From positions 5,842,363-5,906,362 of the forward strand of contig JAQFVV010006246.1 of NCBI GenBank assembly GCA_028023455.1: a stretch of DNA of 64,000 nucleotides. Reading direction: 5' to 3'. This document shows, piece after piece, positions 63,704-64,000 of the stretch. The first letter of the stretch is position 1. Each line of letters opens with the position of its first letter. The DNA comes from Epiperipatus broadwayi (lineage: Eukaryota; Onychophora; Udeonychophora; Euonychophora; Peripatidae). Below the pieces are notes generated by a model, which worked only from the letters and a program-made list of their open reading frames with translations, searched no databases and had not been told where the DNA came from. The translations under genes and the position numbers were made by a program.

Positions 63704-64000
63704 TGTTATTTTTGTTTTATAATTTTTTTGCCTGAAGAATCATCAAAGGAAAAAGAAAAATGCAAAAGAGCTTTATTTTTACATTATTTTTTCTATTTAC
63801 TGTGGTTAATACAATAACTAGTATATATTATGTAGTTTATATACAACTTCTTTCAAGGATAGACTTACGACGACACGCATCTGTAGACAGATTTGCATAT
63901 CTAAATAAACAAAAAGTATTACCAAAGTTCAAATCAAAATTAAATTCCAAATCAAGTCTTTTCCTAGAAAATATTTCATACAAAACTTGTGACCATGACA
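63704..64000 (+). CDS. First coding exon of a membrane protein gene, cut by the window end
   Basis: The acceptor TTTTTTTTTACAG ends at 63703. The exon has a 56-nt 5' UTR, an in-frame stop at 63733-63735, then the first ATG at 63760 in good context (A at -3). The frame is open to the last base (80 codons). The protein starts MQKSFIFTLFFLFTVVNT, giving a hydrophobic segment of about 25 residues (4-28) right after a three-residue tail. A basic stem follows (RIDLRRHASVDR, KFKSKLNSKSS), with a Cys near the end of the readable part. A short N-tail, single anchor and basic stem are typical of type II Golgi enzymes such as glycosyl- or sulfotransferases, but an uncleaved or cleaved signal peptide is equally possible. 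The family is not recognised. An upstream non-coding exon must exist. Confidence 0.6.

Overview
The window is AT-rich (roughly 70-75 % by eye) eukaryotic DNA from an animal. It has two host gene ends with spliceosomal introns, one intron of 13.2 kb, LINE remnants, Ty3/gypsy-type and other LTR elements, MITE-like elements and long inverted repeats. There are no bacterial operons, rRNA, tRNA or CRISPR. The composition and repeat style suggest an AT-rich invertebrate. A mollusc such as a cephalopod, or an arachnid, would fit, but the taxon is a guess.

Layout. (1) 1-14.9 kb is the 3' end of a + strand gene that I read as sorting nexin-29. A PX-domain exon (748-887) joins in phase to the terminal exon (14104-14215) across a large intron. 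The intron holds a LINE tail (60-310), a 425-bp-unit foldback (1.9-3.0 kb), a hairpin (7.0 kb), a decayed gag gene on the minus strand (8.0-9.4 kb) and two copies of an LTR-like repeat (7.5 and 12.2 kb). (2) 14.9-27.7 kb is AT-rich intergenic DNA with one weak exon candidate (23.1 kb). (3) 27.7-29.5 kb and 62.0-63.1 kb carry a dispersed ~460-bp repeat in direct and inverted copies. (4) 33.9-39.1 kb holds minus-strand gypsy-like remains in the unusual order RT-RNaseH-integrase, then gag-protease-RT-RNaseH start. (5) 40.8-41.6 kb is a second LINE tail. (6) 47.77-56.74 kb is a minus-strand LTR retrotransposon that appears to encode Gag only. A 1.33-kb TIR element has inserted into its 3' LTR, and a 1.5-kb mini-LTR retrotransposon (TRIM) in the opposite orientation has inserted into its gag, with a perfect 5-bp target duplication. 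(7) 57.7-59.3 kb is a candidate solo LTR. (8) 63.70-64.0 kb begins another + strand host gene, whose first coding exon gives the N-terminus of a type II or signal-anchored membrane protein and runs off the window.

The host genes show no functional link beyond adjacency. Most of what can be read here is the history of transposon nesting: LTR element first, then MITE and TRIM insertions. No intact autonomous element is present.
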